NCBI GenBank assembly: GCA_023362775.1
Contig: JALMGJ010000001.1
Span: 93,838,501 to 93,902,500, forward strand
Direction: 5' to 3'
DNA length: 64,000 nucleotides
From: Charina bottae
Lineage: Eukaryota; Chordata; Lepidosauria; Squamata; Charinaidae
The notes under the pieces: model-generated
Database searches by the model: none
Told to the model about the DNA's origin: nothing
The model's input: the letters and a program-made list of their open reading frames with translations, nothing else
Translations under genes and position numbers: made by a program
In this document: positions 36,262 to 46,752 of the stretch, piece after piece
How positions within the stretch are numbered: position 1 is the stretch's first letter
Layout: each line of letters starts with the position of its first letter

Positions 36262-36395
36262 CATATAGATGGCTGTTGTGGGTCTTCCGGGCTGTGTGGC
36301 CGTGTTCTGGAAGTTGTGGTTCCTAACGTTTCGCCAGCATCTGTGGCCGGCATCTTCAGAGGGCAGAGCACAGACAGAAGCGAACTCTCTGTCTG
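36262..36395. repeat. Interspersed repeat, possibly Penelope-like
   Basis: GGCTGTTGTGGGTCTTCCGG, CGTTTCGCCAGCATCTGTGG and CCGGCATCTTCAGAGG belong to an abundant vertebrate repeat that I associate with Penelope-like elements. The assignment is from memory and not proven here. Confidence 0.4.
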
Positions 36396-37527
36396 CATAT
36401 AGAATGCATATAGGCTATTGTGTCAATAGATATGAAGACACATTAAATTATGGGAGCCTCCACCTGCAATCTGTACAGCCATGACACATAATTACCACTT
36501 CATCTGATAAGCTTCAGAAAGAGATGTGGAAAGTCTTTGATATGCATATTACAGAAGAAGCTGACCTAGTCTCTCTTTGTAACTATGAGAAAATATACCC
36601 TATGTGGGTAAATACATGGTAATTGCCAATCCGCTCTGATTTTCCCAGCTTTTAACACTCAGGCATATATGGCTGGCCCTAGACATGCACAAAACATTTC
36701 ATCATCCATCATTCTAGTTTCAAAATAGAAAAGCAGAGTGCTGTGATTTGGAGCTAACAAAATAATTTCCTTGGAAAAGAAAAGATGTGGCAATTAATGC
36801 TCTGAGATTACTGTGAAGGAGAAACTTGGACAGAAAGATGAGAAGGCCTAAAGATGGCCCAGTGTTTACAACAGGCCAGAAAAAATTGACATTCAGACTT
36901 CCATACTGCTTCTTCCATGAATCCCATGGCAAAAATCTTTTTTTGAATTATTCTGTAAGTCCATATAGCAGAGGGGGATTCTCTGAAGCCATTCTCCAAA
37001 GCCCGTTCTTCAGCTGACTTCCACTTGGTAGTTCAGTAATCTTTTAAGTATGGGGGAGATTTCAATCTCATGAAGGCAAAGGAACATCCAGAAGTAAAAA
37101 AGCCTTCAACAGAATCAGGACAGGAAAACCAGGCAACTCCCTCTCAGCCATTAGCAATCCCTTAGCATCAGTGAATGGATGTGCAGCCAAGTGGAACTCA
37201 TGCAAGAACTCTTGAGGTGCTGGGGAATGACATGCAACCTTACTGAGACAGAAGCATGGCCTTCTTGGGAAACTAGCTTGATGCAAGTAAGAGAGGGTGA
37301 AAAAACGACCTTGGGACAGAAAAAGTAAAAAGCAAATACAGGAAAGCCCTAAATGTGGGGCTTAATCCATGCCCCAAATTTCCTTCTCAGAGAAACAAGA
37401 GCTCAGTGTGAACAGAACAAATGCCATCCTCTGAAATCACAGCCTCAACCAACTCATTATAAAATAATCCTCTTAGCAGTTTTGAGCCCCAAATGGTAGG
37501 GCAGTCCAACCATGGCAGGGACAGACT

Positions 37528-37867
37528 GAAAAAGGTAAAGGTTCCCCCCGCACATTTGTGCAGTCGTGTCCAACTCTAGGGGCCGGTGCTCATCTCCGTT
37601 TGTTAGCCGAAGAGCCAGCGTTGTGCGAAGACGCTTCCACGGTCATGTGGCCGGCATGACGCACATGGAACGCTGTTACCATCCCACCGAAGTGGTACCT
37701 ATTCATCTACTTGCATTTGCATGCTTTCAAATTGCTAGGTTGGCAAGAGCTGGGGCAAGTGCAGGAGCTCACTCTGTCACGCAGGGCTAGGGATTCGAAC
37801 CTCCGAACTTGCGACCTTCCGATCGACAAGCCTGGCGTCTTAACCACTGAGCCACCACGCCTCTGTG
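37528..37867 (-). repeat. Sauria-type SINE, minus orientation, with target duplication
   Basis: A complete minus-strand copy of the SINE at 33029-33362, flanked by GGGACAGACT at 37518-37527 and 37868-37877. The two copies form an inverted pair about 4.2 kb apart within the inferred SLC5A6 first intron. Confidence 0.9.
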
Positions 37868-38309
37868 GGGACAGACTACAGACTTCTTTTCTTCTGCTGT
37901 ACTGTGAAGATCTGCATAGGCTCCTTGTGTGGGGGACAGTCTGTGGCTCTCATGGTCTGAGTGCAGTGACACCGGACAGAATTTGCCAGGCCAGCTATTG
38001 TTCTATCAGTCTCTCTATCTGTGGAAGACAAGCTTGCTGTGTGTGGATGTGGAAAGCCATGGTGGAATTGACTGCAGAAGTAGGAGATACCATTCTATCC
38101 TATGTGGAAAACCACCAATAGTGGCTCCTCTGCCTGACCCTGAAGCCTCCTCACAGCAATGACAAAACTAAGGAAAGCAAAACCATTATTCTAACATGGT
38201 TCATATTTATGTAGATTGTTCTCCTGGCATTTTGGAATATGAACCAAGTATAACAGCAGACTGAATCTTTTGTTATTTTGTCCTCTTTGTACATTCTCAT
38301 CTAGGCATG

Positions 38310-38390
38310 ATTAATAACCGCCCAGAGTTCCCCGTTGGGGGAGATGGGCGGTTATATAAATTAAATAAATAAAATAAATAAATAAATAAG
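38310..38390 (+). repeat. CR1-type LINE 3' end
   Basis: The ACCGCCCAGAGTTCCCCGTT / GGGAGATGGGCGGTTATATA hairpin is followed by an (AAAT)n tail. Confidence 0.8.
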
Positions 38391-39045
38391 TGTTAACCAC
38401 CTAATGAAAGGGCTGACCCAGCAGGCATACAATCTACAATGACAATAAGGTGGAGAAAAGCAAAGCAAAACAAGCATAATACACTAATAATAGAGAAAAA
38501 TCCAAGATAACGGAAGCGGCTTGGTGACTTGAAAAATCTTAGGTCCAACTTGCCTCAGTGATCTAGCAGTTCACGTTTAGCCAAAAAATAGCCTCACTTG
38601 AAAATTAATGAAGAGTCCGAAAGAATGCAGAAGAATAGAGTTATTCTGTAAAGGGCTTTACTTTGTGCAATCCTCAGGGGGTCTTAAATAAGCAAGAAGA
38701 TAGGAAGAAAATTAATTTACAAAACTGATTATCTTCTCTTTATATGAAAGTATCAGCAGGTTTTGATGCTGCAAGCAAAATTGGGAGGGAAAATATCATG
38801 AAGGAAAATATTTATTCTAAACAGAGAAGAACAGACCTGGGAAGAATAGGCAGGATCAGTAGCTAATTCTGGCACTAGGAATATTGAATGCATAGTTAGT
38901 GGGATTAAGGCAATTGCAAAACAGGCAGTGGCTTGTTAAGGCTTGCCAGCCAGTGGCTGCAAGTTTGAGAGTCAAGGTGGGATCTTACAAAGAGATCTCA
39001 CTCACCCCCCTGCTTTAAAGAAGTTGCTTCTAGAAGTCCCTAGAC

Positions 39046-39496
39046 CAGTGTTTCTCAACCTCAGCAACTTTAAGATGTGTGGACTTCAACTCCCAGAATT
39101 CCCCAGCCAGCATGGGGGAATTCCCTTTGCATGGGGATCCCTATCCCTTTGGAATATCTTGCCCCTGGAGCTGAGGCGAGTTTCTTCACTCCCGACCTTC
39201 CGGAAAGACCTCAAGACCTGGTTCTGCCGCCTGGCTTGGAACGGGAATGCCAATAGTTCCTCTTGGGAGTGGCTACCTTATTATTAACATCTTTTTGTTT
39301 GGGTTTTATATGTAAATTATTGTGGCTGTAATTTTATATTTTTATCTTATCTTATTATTGTGAACCGCCCAGAGTCCCCAGGTGTGGAGGAGATGGGCGG
39401 TGATACAAATTTTAATTAATTAATTAATTAATTAATCAATTAATTCTGGGAGTTGAAGTCCACACATCTTAAAGTTGCTGAGGTGGGGAGACACTG
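39046..39496 (+). mobile_element. hAT element (CAGTGTTTCTCAACC ends) interrupted by a CR1 fragment
   Basis: The left end CAGTGTTTCTCAACCTCAGC and right end GGTGGGGAGACACTG are inverted, and the CTTTAAGATGTGTGGACTTC segment appears in both orientations. The flanking 8-bp duplication CCCTAGAC is perfect (39038-39045 and 39497-39504). A plus-strand CR1 3' fragment fills the middle. A 5' fragment of the same hAT family lies at 44452-44505. Confidence 0.85.
39130..39445 (+). repeat. CR1-type LINE 3' fragment nested in the hAT element
   Basis: Reverse transcriptase C-terminal codons (LWNILPLELRRVSSLPTFRK-like) are followed by the CCGCCCAGAGTCCCC / GAGATGGGCGGTGATACAAA hairpin and an (AATT)n tail at 39412-39445. 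Confidence 0.85.
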
Positions 39497-39607
39497 CCCT
39501 AGACCATTTTGCTTTCTACTAAATTACATGTTCTGAGCTGAAGAACTGCTTTTCTCCCAAGGACAGCACATGGCTAGATGCATAGCCAATTTGTTTATCT
39601 GCATTTA

Positions 39608-39857
39608 GAGCCACTTTGGTCTAGTGGTTAAGGTGCTGGGCTAGAAACCAGGATTCTGTGCGTTGTAGTCCCGCCTTAGGCATGAAAGCCGGCTGGGTGA
39701 CCTTGGGCCAGTCACTCTCTCTCAGCCGCCAGTCACTCTCTCTCAGCCCAACTCACCTCACAGGGTGGTTGTTGTGGGGAAAATAGGAGGAGGAAGGAGT
39801 ATTAGGTATGTTTGCTGCCTTGAGTTATTTATAAAAATAATACAGGCGGGATAAAAA

Positions 39858-39889
<32 letters not shown>

Positions 39890-39893
39890 ATTT
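39608..39893 (+). repeat. tRNA-derived SINE with CR1-like tail
   Basis: The head AGCCACTTTGGTCTAGTGGT, body GGGTGACCTTGGGCCAGTCA and tail GCCTTGAGTTATTTATAAAA with an (AAAT)n end. A 21-bp CAGTCACTCTCTCTCAGCC unit is tandemly duplicated near 39709-39748. Confidence 0.8.
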
Positions 39894-40589
39894 GAGGAAG
39901 AATTTCTACAAGGTAGATGCTCCAGACTGCCCCTCTCAGTAGACGGACCTTCATCCAAGAACAGCAAACCCAGCTTTTAGTCTCACAGCCACGAACACTA
40001 CTTTAGGCTGATACAGCGGTCTGACTGGGCAGAGATTTTGCACTGTCCACTACACCAGCAATAGCCACATCCTTCTTTATGTCACACAGTATCTCCAATA
40101 TTATCTTATTTGCCTTGATAGCCATCCGACCAAGTGCACAGGTTACTTTCATCCATCCCAAGGACAACTTAGGCCAAAAAACAGAACTCCGTCTGCAGAC
40201 AAGCTGCAAGTTCTCAGCAAAGGGCACTCTGCACCAAACTTTCTGTCCACACTGAGCATGCCGACGCATTAGGGCATACCAGATATATGTTGGCTTCCTC
40301 TTGAGAAACCTCTATCATTTGCTGACTTAGATAAGAGTCTCCCTTCTCCTGTGAGAGATTCACTCACACAGCTGCCCTCTGACCAGGAAGTGTCATCCTG
40401 CAGATTCCAAATCATATACAAAGGCCAAAGTAACTCATTGGGGAAGACACCCAAAATTCCCTCTTGTTTGTCAAAATTAGATTACATGTCTAGCCGCCAA
40501 ATCACTCTGGCTGAGCGCTATCTCAAGACTTATAAGATTCAGGGCATTCAGTACCAGTCACAATAATTCCAGGCTGATTGCTGGAAGCA

Positions 40590-40830
40590 CTAATAATGAA
40601 ACTAAAGTTTAAATATTTTGGACACACAATCTGAAGGCTAGGGGTCACGGGAGAAGACCTTCATGCCAGAAAAAAAAAATCAAAGATAATAGTCGGAGAC
40701 AAGTAGCTAGATCCTATCATTGACGACACAAGCATGAGCTTACAAGAACTCAAAGAAGCAATTATTGACAGACGATTCTGGCAAACTGAAGTTGATCTAG
40801 TCACAAAGAGTCAGACCTGACTGAACAAAA
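40590..40830 (+). repeat. Old BovB LINE 3' relic
   Basis: A decayed KLKYFGHT-like coding segment (AAACTAAAGTTTAAATATTT) leads to the terminus CACAAAGAGTCAGACCTGAC. It is clearly more mutated than the copies at 41246 and 45235. Confidence 0.7.
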
Positions 40831-41245
40831 ACATCAAAGAGCTTCTCCTTTAGGGTCATTTTTTGAAAAAGCTTGCTGGGCAGGGAAACCTGAGTCTCAA
40901 ACCCCTTCTCCCATACAAGCTCACTGGATGACCTTGGGCTATATCCTTCTCTAAACTTAAATTACCTCCGAGATATTGTAAGAATTGTATGTCTGGAGTT
41001 CAAGAGAAAGTCTTGGATGGGGCTCAGGGCACTTTGGGACAAAAGCCTGATAATAACTGTGGGAGTAGGTGTATGACCTTAGCAAATGTGCAATCTCCTT
41101 CTGTGCTCATCTCGAAAGAAGTTACACCTGTTGAACACAATTACAGGGACAAATCCAGGAACAGAAAGGTTACAGATCTTGCAGGGACAATCAGAAAACG
41201 GGACAATGGATGGCAAGTGTATTTTATATGTGCCCTAGGAAAAGC

Positions 41246-42163
41246 TTAAGATTGGGAAAGGAGTACGGCAGGGTTGTATACTCTCACCCTACCTATTCAA
41301 CCTGTACGCAGAACACATCATGCGACATGCTGGGCTTGAGGAATCCAAGGCTGGAGTTAAAATCGCTGGAAGAAACATTAACAATCTCAGATATGCAGAT
41401 GATACCACTTTGATGGCTGAAAGCGAGGAGGAGTTGAGGAGCCTTATGATGAAGGTGAAAGAAGAAAGTGCAAAAGCTGGGTTGCAGTTAAACCTCAAAA
41501 AAACCAAGATTATGGCAACGAGCTTGATTGATGACTGGCAAATAGAGGGAGAAAAAGTGGAGGCAGTGACAGACTTTGTATTTCTAGGCGCAAAGATTAC
41601 TGCAGACGCTGACTGCAGCCAGGAAATCAGAAGACGTCTACTTCTTGGGAGGAGAGCAATGGCAAATCTTGATAAAATAGTTAAGAGCAGAGACATCACA
41701 CTGACAACAAAGGTCCGCATAGTTAAAGCAATGGTATTCCCTGTAGTAACCTATGGCTGCGAGAGCTGGACCATAAGGAAGGCTGAGCGAAGGAAGATAG
41801 ATGCTTTTGAACTGTGGTGTTGGAGGAAAATTCTGAGAGTGCCTTGGACTGCAAGAAGATCAAACCAGTCCATACTCCAGGAAATCAAGCCAGACTGCTC
41901 ACTTGAGGGAATGATATTAAAGGCAAAACTGAAGTACTTTGGCCACATAATGAGAAGACAGGATACCCTGGAGAAGAAGCTGATGCTAGGGAAAGTGGAA
42001 GGCAAAAGGAAGAGGGGCCGACCAAGGGCAAGATGGATGGATGGTATTCTGGAGGTGACGGACTCAACCATTGGGGAGCTGAGGATGGTGACGGCCGACA
42101 GAGGGCTCTGGCGTGGACTAGTCCATGAGGTCACGAAGAGTCGGAAACGACTGAACGAATAAA
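41246..42163 (+). pseudogene. BovB (RTE) LINE 3' portion with open reverse transcriptase C-terminus
   Basis: Similarity starts at KIGKGVRQGCILSPYLFNLY (41248) and includes the catalytic YADD in LRYADDTTLM. It continues without interruption through [19 protein letters not shown] and the C-terminal [16 protein letters not shown] segment to a stop at 42162. The terminus is GAGTCGGAAACGACTGAACG. The 5' half, including the endonuclease and the front of the RT, is missing. The open frame of about 305 codons implies a fairly recent insertion. It lies in SLC5A6 intron 1, antisense to the gene. Confidence 0.93.
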
Positions 42164-42614
42164 CAAAAAGGAAAAGCTTGGAATGCCAACAGTCTCACCC
42201 CATGTGCAAGCAACCAGAAAAGGCAGACTATCCATAGTATGGGGATGACATCTGTTCTGCAGTTTCAGGGGATCCAGACAGCTGCGTAGATTCTCACTTA
42301 GGGTGCACAATATCTTCAGCAGAGCCATCTTCTATCCAGCTTTCCCTTGGGGCTCCTTGAGCTGAACTGGGGCGAACAAAGCTTGCCACCTGGATGGCAT
42401 TCCCAACCTCACCTCCCCATGGATCTACCTGTGTCAGGAAGAAGGAGGGCGGGGGGCGGGGGGACTTAACTAGACTCCTGCTCGTGAGAAACGATCAAAG
42501 CCCCTGAACACGTGTAACATCTTTGCCCGCAACCAGGGAAGCGGCGGGAGAAAAGCTTTTTGCTCTAACACTACCGTAGCAGCTTCTGCCTGAGAAGGCG
42601 CTCCTCCTACTTAC

Positions 42615-42860
42615 CGCGAGGCGAGCGGGAGACGAGAGCTAATCGCAGCTGATCCCGCCTGAGTTCAGCGATGCACCCACGTGCAGCTGCTGCTGCCGCC
42701 GCCTCTTCTAGTCTCACCGCTGGGCTGACATTCCCAAGGACAAGCACCGCCCCAATTCTGCGCATCCAGATGACATCAAGCCTCCCATGCCGCCGACCGC
42801 CATGTTAATGCCTGGTAGTGGCTGCGTTCCCCCGGCACGCTAAGCTACAAATTAGCCACA
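42615..42860 (-). promoter_or_regulatory. SLC5A6: SLC5A6 CpG promoter and non-coding first exon
   Basis: This CpG-rich island has an E-box CACGTG at 42678-42683 and a YY1-like AACATGGCGG on the minus strand (797-806 of the 42-kb block, i.e. 42797-42806). A consensus splice donor GCG|GTAAGTAGG occurs on the minus strand, with its GT at 42614-42613, so a non-coding exon 1 probably ends at 42615. There is no TATA box. It is the only CpG island between the SLC5A6 coding start and ATRAID, which supports its assignment as the SLC5A6 promoter. Confidence 0.65.
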
Positions 42861-43432
42861 TAGGATTTAGCCTGGCGTGTTGCGAAAACCCAGCCTGTGC
42901 TGTTGCTTAATAGATGAGTGAGCCGTGTGCACCCAGAGAATGCATAAATTCCTAAACCATTAACTTAACAATGGACAAACGTACCGTAAAACACACCCAG
43001 ACGTGAGCACAGCTTGCTTAACCTGTTTACTAAATGAACTCAATTTTCTGCATAAGCACAATACACTGAAACATGAACGAATCAAATGGGAGGAGTTTGC
43101 ATAACACTGTAAGCCATAACTAAGTTTAACATTAACCATTTAAGAGACCTGATTCAGCACACTGTGTGCACCCTAACAACGTCTTTCAGCTCCACAGGGT
43201 CTGAGGGAGAGGCAGGGGTCTTTCTCCACCAAGCAGTGTTAAATACCTCACCAGAAATATGTTTATACCCCACGTTTCAAGTTACAAAATATACAGGTTA
43301 ATAACCTTCCATAGCAATGAGATATTGCTCAGTGAGATATATAGATTTGCTAACTCACATTACTGAACCATGTCAGATTTGCAAAAACAGCTGAAAACTA
43401 AAGTTTATCATTGGTCCACTCATTATCTAGAC
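42861..43432. other. Intergenic, unclassified A/T-rich repeat-like sequence
   Basis: No gene is seen. Weakly related CATGAAC/GTGTGCACCC and TTAACC motifs recur here and near 11400, 29400, 51650 and 56400, which may reflect an old dispersed family. Confidence 0.3.
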
Positions 43433-44169
43433 CAGAGCTTTCCAAACTTTTCATGTTGGTGACACACTTTTTAGACATGCATCATTTGGCGACACACTCT
43501 TACAGCAGGGCACAAGGCAGGCACTAGGACCTGCACAGAATCACAGGAGGTTTGGAGGCAGCAAGGCACAAGGCAGGCACTAGGACCTGCGCGGAATCCT
43601 GGCAGGGCAGGTTTGGAGGCAGCAAGGCTCAAGGCAGGCACTAGGACCTGCGCGGAATCCTGGCAGGGCAGGTTTGGAGGCAGCAAGGCTGAAGGCAGGC
43701 ACTAGGACCTGCGCGGAATCCTGGCAGGGCAGGTTTGGAGGCAGCAAGGCTGAAGGCAGGCACTAGGACCTGCGCGGAATCCTGGCAGGGCAGGTTTGGA
43801 GGCAGCAAGGCTCAAGGCAGGCACTAGGACCTGCGCGGAATCCTGGCAGGGCAGGTTTGGAGGCAGCAAGGCTGAAGGCAGGCACTAGGACCTGCGTGGA
43901 ATCACAGCAGGTTTGGAGGCAGCAGGGCACAAGGCAGGCACTAGGACCTGCGTGGAATCACAGCAGGTTTGGAGGCAGCAGGGCACAAGGCAGGCACTAG
44001 GACCTGCGCGGAATCCTGGCAGGGCAGGTTTGGAGGCAGCAGGGCACAAGGCAGGCACTAGGACCTGCGTGGAATCCTGGCAGGGCTCGGACGCAGTAGC
44101 AGCCGCGACACACCCAGACACTGCAGCCGACACACTAACGTGTCCCGACACACAGTTTGGAAAGCTATG
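43433..44169 (+). mobile_element. hAT-type transposon copy 5, carrying an expanded minisatellite
   Basis: The ends CAGAGCTTTCCAAACTTTT and AGTTTGGAAAGCTATG are flanked by ATCTAGAC (43425-43432 and 44170-44177). It is 737 bp long because of a tandem array of about ten 57-61-bp units between 43500 and 44085. The related copy at 52660-52861 has a single unit. Confidence 0.85.
43500..44088 (+). repeat. Minisatellite, about ten units of 57-61 bp
   Basis: The core GGCAGGCACTAGGACCTGCG recurs with CACTAGG starting near 43522, 43579, 43639, 43700, 43761, 43822, 43883, 43940, 43998 and 44057. Two unit types alternate: a longer one with GAATCCTGGCAGGGCAGG and a shorter one with GAATCACAGCAGG. Confidence 0.92.
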
Positions 44170-44177
44170 ATCTAGAC

Positions 44178-44443
44178 CATAGCTTTCCAAACTGTGTGTC
44201 ACGACACTTTAGTGTGTCGCGACAAAACCCGGAAGTGGACGTGCATGGGGGCGGCATGGGGGCACGCACGGCGGCGTTATGCACGGCGGTGGCAGCAGCG
44301 ACAGCAGCGGCGCACCATCAGCGCTTCTCAGTTTTAGTGGAAAACACGAGGCCGCAGCCACTGACGCCACCGCCATGCACGATGACGCCGCCCGCGCCGC
44401 CGCCGTTGGTGTGTTGCCAACGGCAGCAGTTTGGAAAGCACTG
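44178..44443 (+). mobile_element. hAT-type non-autonomous transposon, copy 6
   Basis: The ends CATAGCTTTCCAAACTGTG and AGTTTGGAAAGCACTG match the family, with a CpG-rich interior. It starts immediately after the target duplication of copy 5. The flanks are ATCTAGAC on the left and ATCTCTAG on the right, an imperfect duplication. Confidence 0.8.
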
Positions 44444-44451
44444 ATCTCTAG

Positions 44452-44505
44452 ACCAATGTTTCTCAAACTTGGCAATTTTAAGATGTGTGGACTTCAACTA
44501 GCTAG
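44452..44505 (+). repeat. 5' fragment of the CAGTGTTTCTCAACC hAT family
   Basis: CCAATGTTTCTCAAACTTGG, CAATTTTAAGATGTGTGG and ACTTCAACT match the left end of the element at 39046. The rest is missing. Confidence 0.65.
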
Positions 44506-45061
44506 ACTGGAGCGAACCAGGAACAAGAATTAATTTATCCTTCCTTTTTCCCCTAGAAATTGATAATTGCCTTTCAATTCTGCAAGGAAAAGAGCTGCAC
44601 TTGGGGAGACATTGCTTTGTAATAACTTCATCCCCTAAAAAGAATCCCCTGCCTCTTATTCTGGGCCATGATGATGGCTTTGGGTCTCCATACAGAGTAT
44701 CCAGGCTCACGGCACCAAATAGAGGTCCTTGTAAAATATAAGGCTTGAGTTTCACTTTCTTCCTCCATATATACTCAAAAGGTGATTAAAACTTGGATTT
44801 TATTTTTTTATAAGAATTTTATTGAGTTTAAGCAAAGATAAAAACTACAAAAAAGAAAAAAACTACAAAAAGAAAAAGAAAAAAAAGAAAAAAAGAGTGA
44901 AAAAACAGAAAAAAAATATTTTTAGAGATTACTTAACAAGATGACTTCCGACTTTCAACAAGAATATACAACAATTTCCATAATTAATCCCTTACTCTAT
45001 GTCTAACCAAAACCACATTATTTCTATGTCATTCCATTAGCACATTATAAAACTAAAAACA

Positions 45062-45182
45062 ATTTCTCTTTCCATATATACTGTATACATATACATACAT
45101 ACACACACACTGTGTATGTGTATGTATGTATGTATGTATGTATATATATGTATATATATGTATATATATGTGTGTGTGTGTA

Positions 45183-45234
<52 letters not shown>
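45062..45234. repeat. CA/TG/TA microsatellite left of BovB
   Basis: A compound array of ATACATACAC, (TGTA)n, (TATATG)n, (GT)n and (TA)n. The matching array lies on the other side of the BovB at 46658-46752. Confidence 0.95.
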
Positions 45235-45242
<8 letters not shown>

Positions 45243-46655
45243 CAGTCGTTTAGTCGTGTCCGACTCTTCGTGACCCCATGGACCATAGCACGCCAGGCCT
45301 TCCTGTCCTCCACTGTCTCTCGGAGTTTACTCAAATTCATGTTCATTACATCGGTGATGCTATCTAACCATCTCATCCTCTGCCGTCCCCTTCTCCTTTT
45401 GCCTTCAGTCTTTCCCAGCATCAGGGTCTTTTCCAGTGAGTCCTCTCTTCGCATTAGGTGGCCAAAGTATTTGAGCTTCAGCTTCAGCATCTGTCCTTCC
45501 AATGAGCAGTCAGGGTTGATTTCCTTTAGGATTGACTGGTTTGACCTCCTTCCAGTCCAAGGGACTCTCAAGTGTCTTCTCCAGCACCACAGCTCGAAAG
45601 CATCAATTCTTCGGCGCTCAGCCTTCCTTATGGTCCAACTCTCACAGCCATACATTACTACTGGGAAAACCATAGCTTTAACTATACGGATCTTTGTCGG
45701 CAAGGTGATGTCTCTGCTTTTTAATATGCTGTCTAGGTTTGCCATAGCTTTCCTCCCAAGGAGCAAGCGTCTTTTAATTTCATGGCTGCAGTCACCCTCT
45801 GCGGTGATCTTGGAGCCCAAGAAAATAAAATCTGTCACTGCTTCCATTTCTTCCCCTTCTATTTGCCAGGAAGTGATGGGACCAGATGCCATGCTCTGGG
45901 TTTTTTTAATGTTGAGTTTCAAGCCAGCTTTTGCACTCTCCTCTTTCACCCTCGTCAAGAGGCTCTTTAGTTCCTCTTCACTTTCTGCCATTAGGGTGGT
46001 ATCGTCTGCATATCTGAGGTTGTTGATATTTCTCCCGGCAATCTTAACTCCGGCTTGTGATTCATCCAGCCCGGCATTTCTCATGATGTACTCTGCATAT
46101 AAGTTAAATAAGCAGGGTGATAATATACAGCCTTGTCGTACTCCTTTCCCAATTTTGAACCAGTCGGTTGTTCCATGTCCGGTTCTAACTGTTGCTTCTT
46201 GACCCGCATACAGGTTTCTCAGGAGACAGGTAAGGTGGTCTGGTACTCCCATCTCTTTAAGAATTTGCCACAGTTTGTTGTGATCCACACAATCAAAGGC
46301 TTTAGCGTAGTCAATGAAGCAGAAGTAGATGTTTTTCTGGAACTCTCTTGCTTTTTCCATGATCCAGCGAATGTTGGCAATCTGATCTCTAGTTCCTCTG
46401 CCTCTTCGAAACCCAGCTTGCACTTCTGGTAGTTCTCGGTTCACATACTGCTGAAGCCTAGCTTGTAGGATTTTGAGCATAACCTTGCTAGCATGTGAAA
46501 TGAGCGCAATTGTACGGTAGTTTGAACATTCTTTGGCATTGCCTTTCTTTGGAATTGGAACGTAAACTGACCTTTTCCAATCCTGTGGCCACTGTTGAGT
46601 TTTCCAAATTTGTTGGCATATTGAGTGCAGCACTTTAACAGCATCATCTTTTAGG

Positions 46656-46657
<2 letters not shown>
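45235..46657 (-). pseudogene. BovB (RTE) LINE with 463-codon open reverse transcriptase frame
   Basis: The minus-strand frame (46633-45242) covers the RT domain. PIPKKGNAKECSNYRTIALI is at residues 27-46, FIDYAKAFD at 106-114, GKGVRQGCILSPCLFNLYAE at 162-181 and YADD at 208-211, followed by the C-terminal region ending [10 protein letters not shown]. The 3' end is the typical GTCGGACACGACTAAACGAC with an (AAC)n tail (plus strand GTTGTTGTTGTT at 45231-45242). The 5' end, including the endonuclease, is missing, so it is a dead but recent copy. It is inserted in a TA/CA microsatellite. Confidence 0.95.
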
Positions 46658-46750
<93 letters not shown>

Positions 46751-46752
46751 CA
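46658..46752. repeat. TA/CA microsatellite right of BovB
   Basis: (TA)n followed by (CA)n and CATACATACATACA. It mirrors the left-hand array and shows that the BovB landed inside a pre-existing microsatellite. Confidence 0.95.

Noticed and set aside
43500..44088. Regular repeats resembling a CRISPR array
   Set aside because: Units are head-to-tail minisatellite copies without unique spacers, inside a transposon of a eukaryotic genome.
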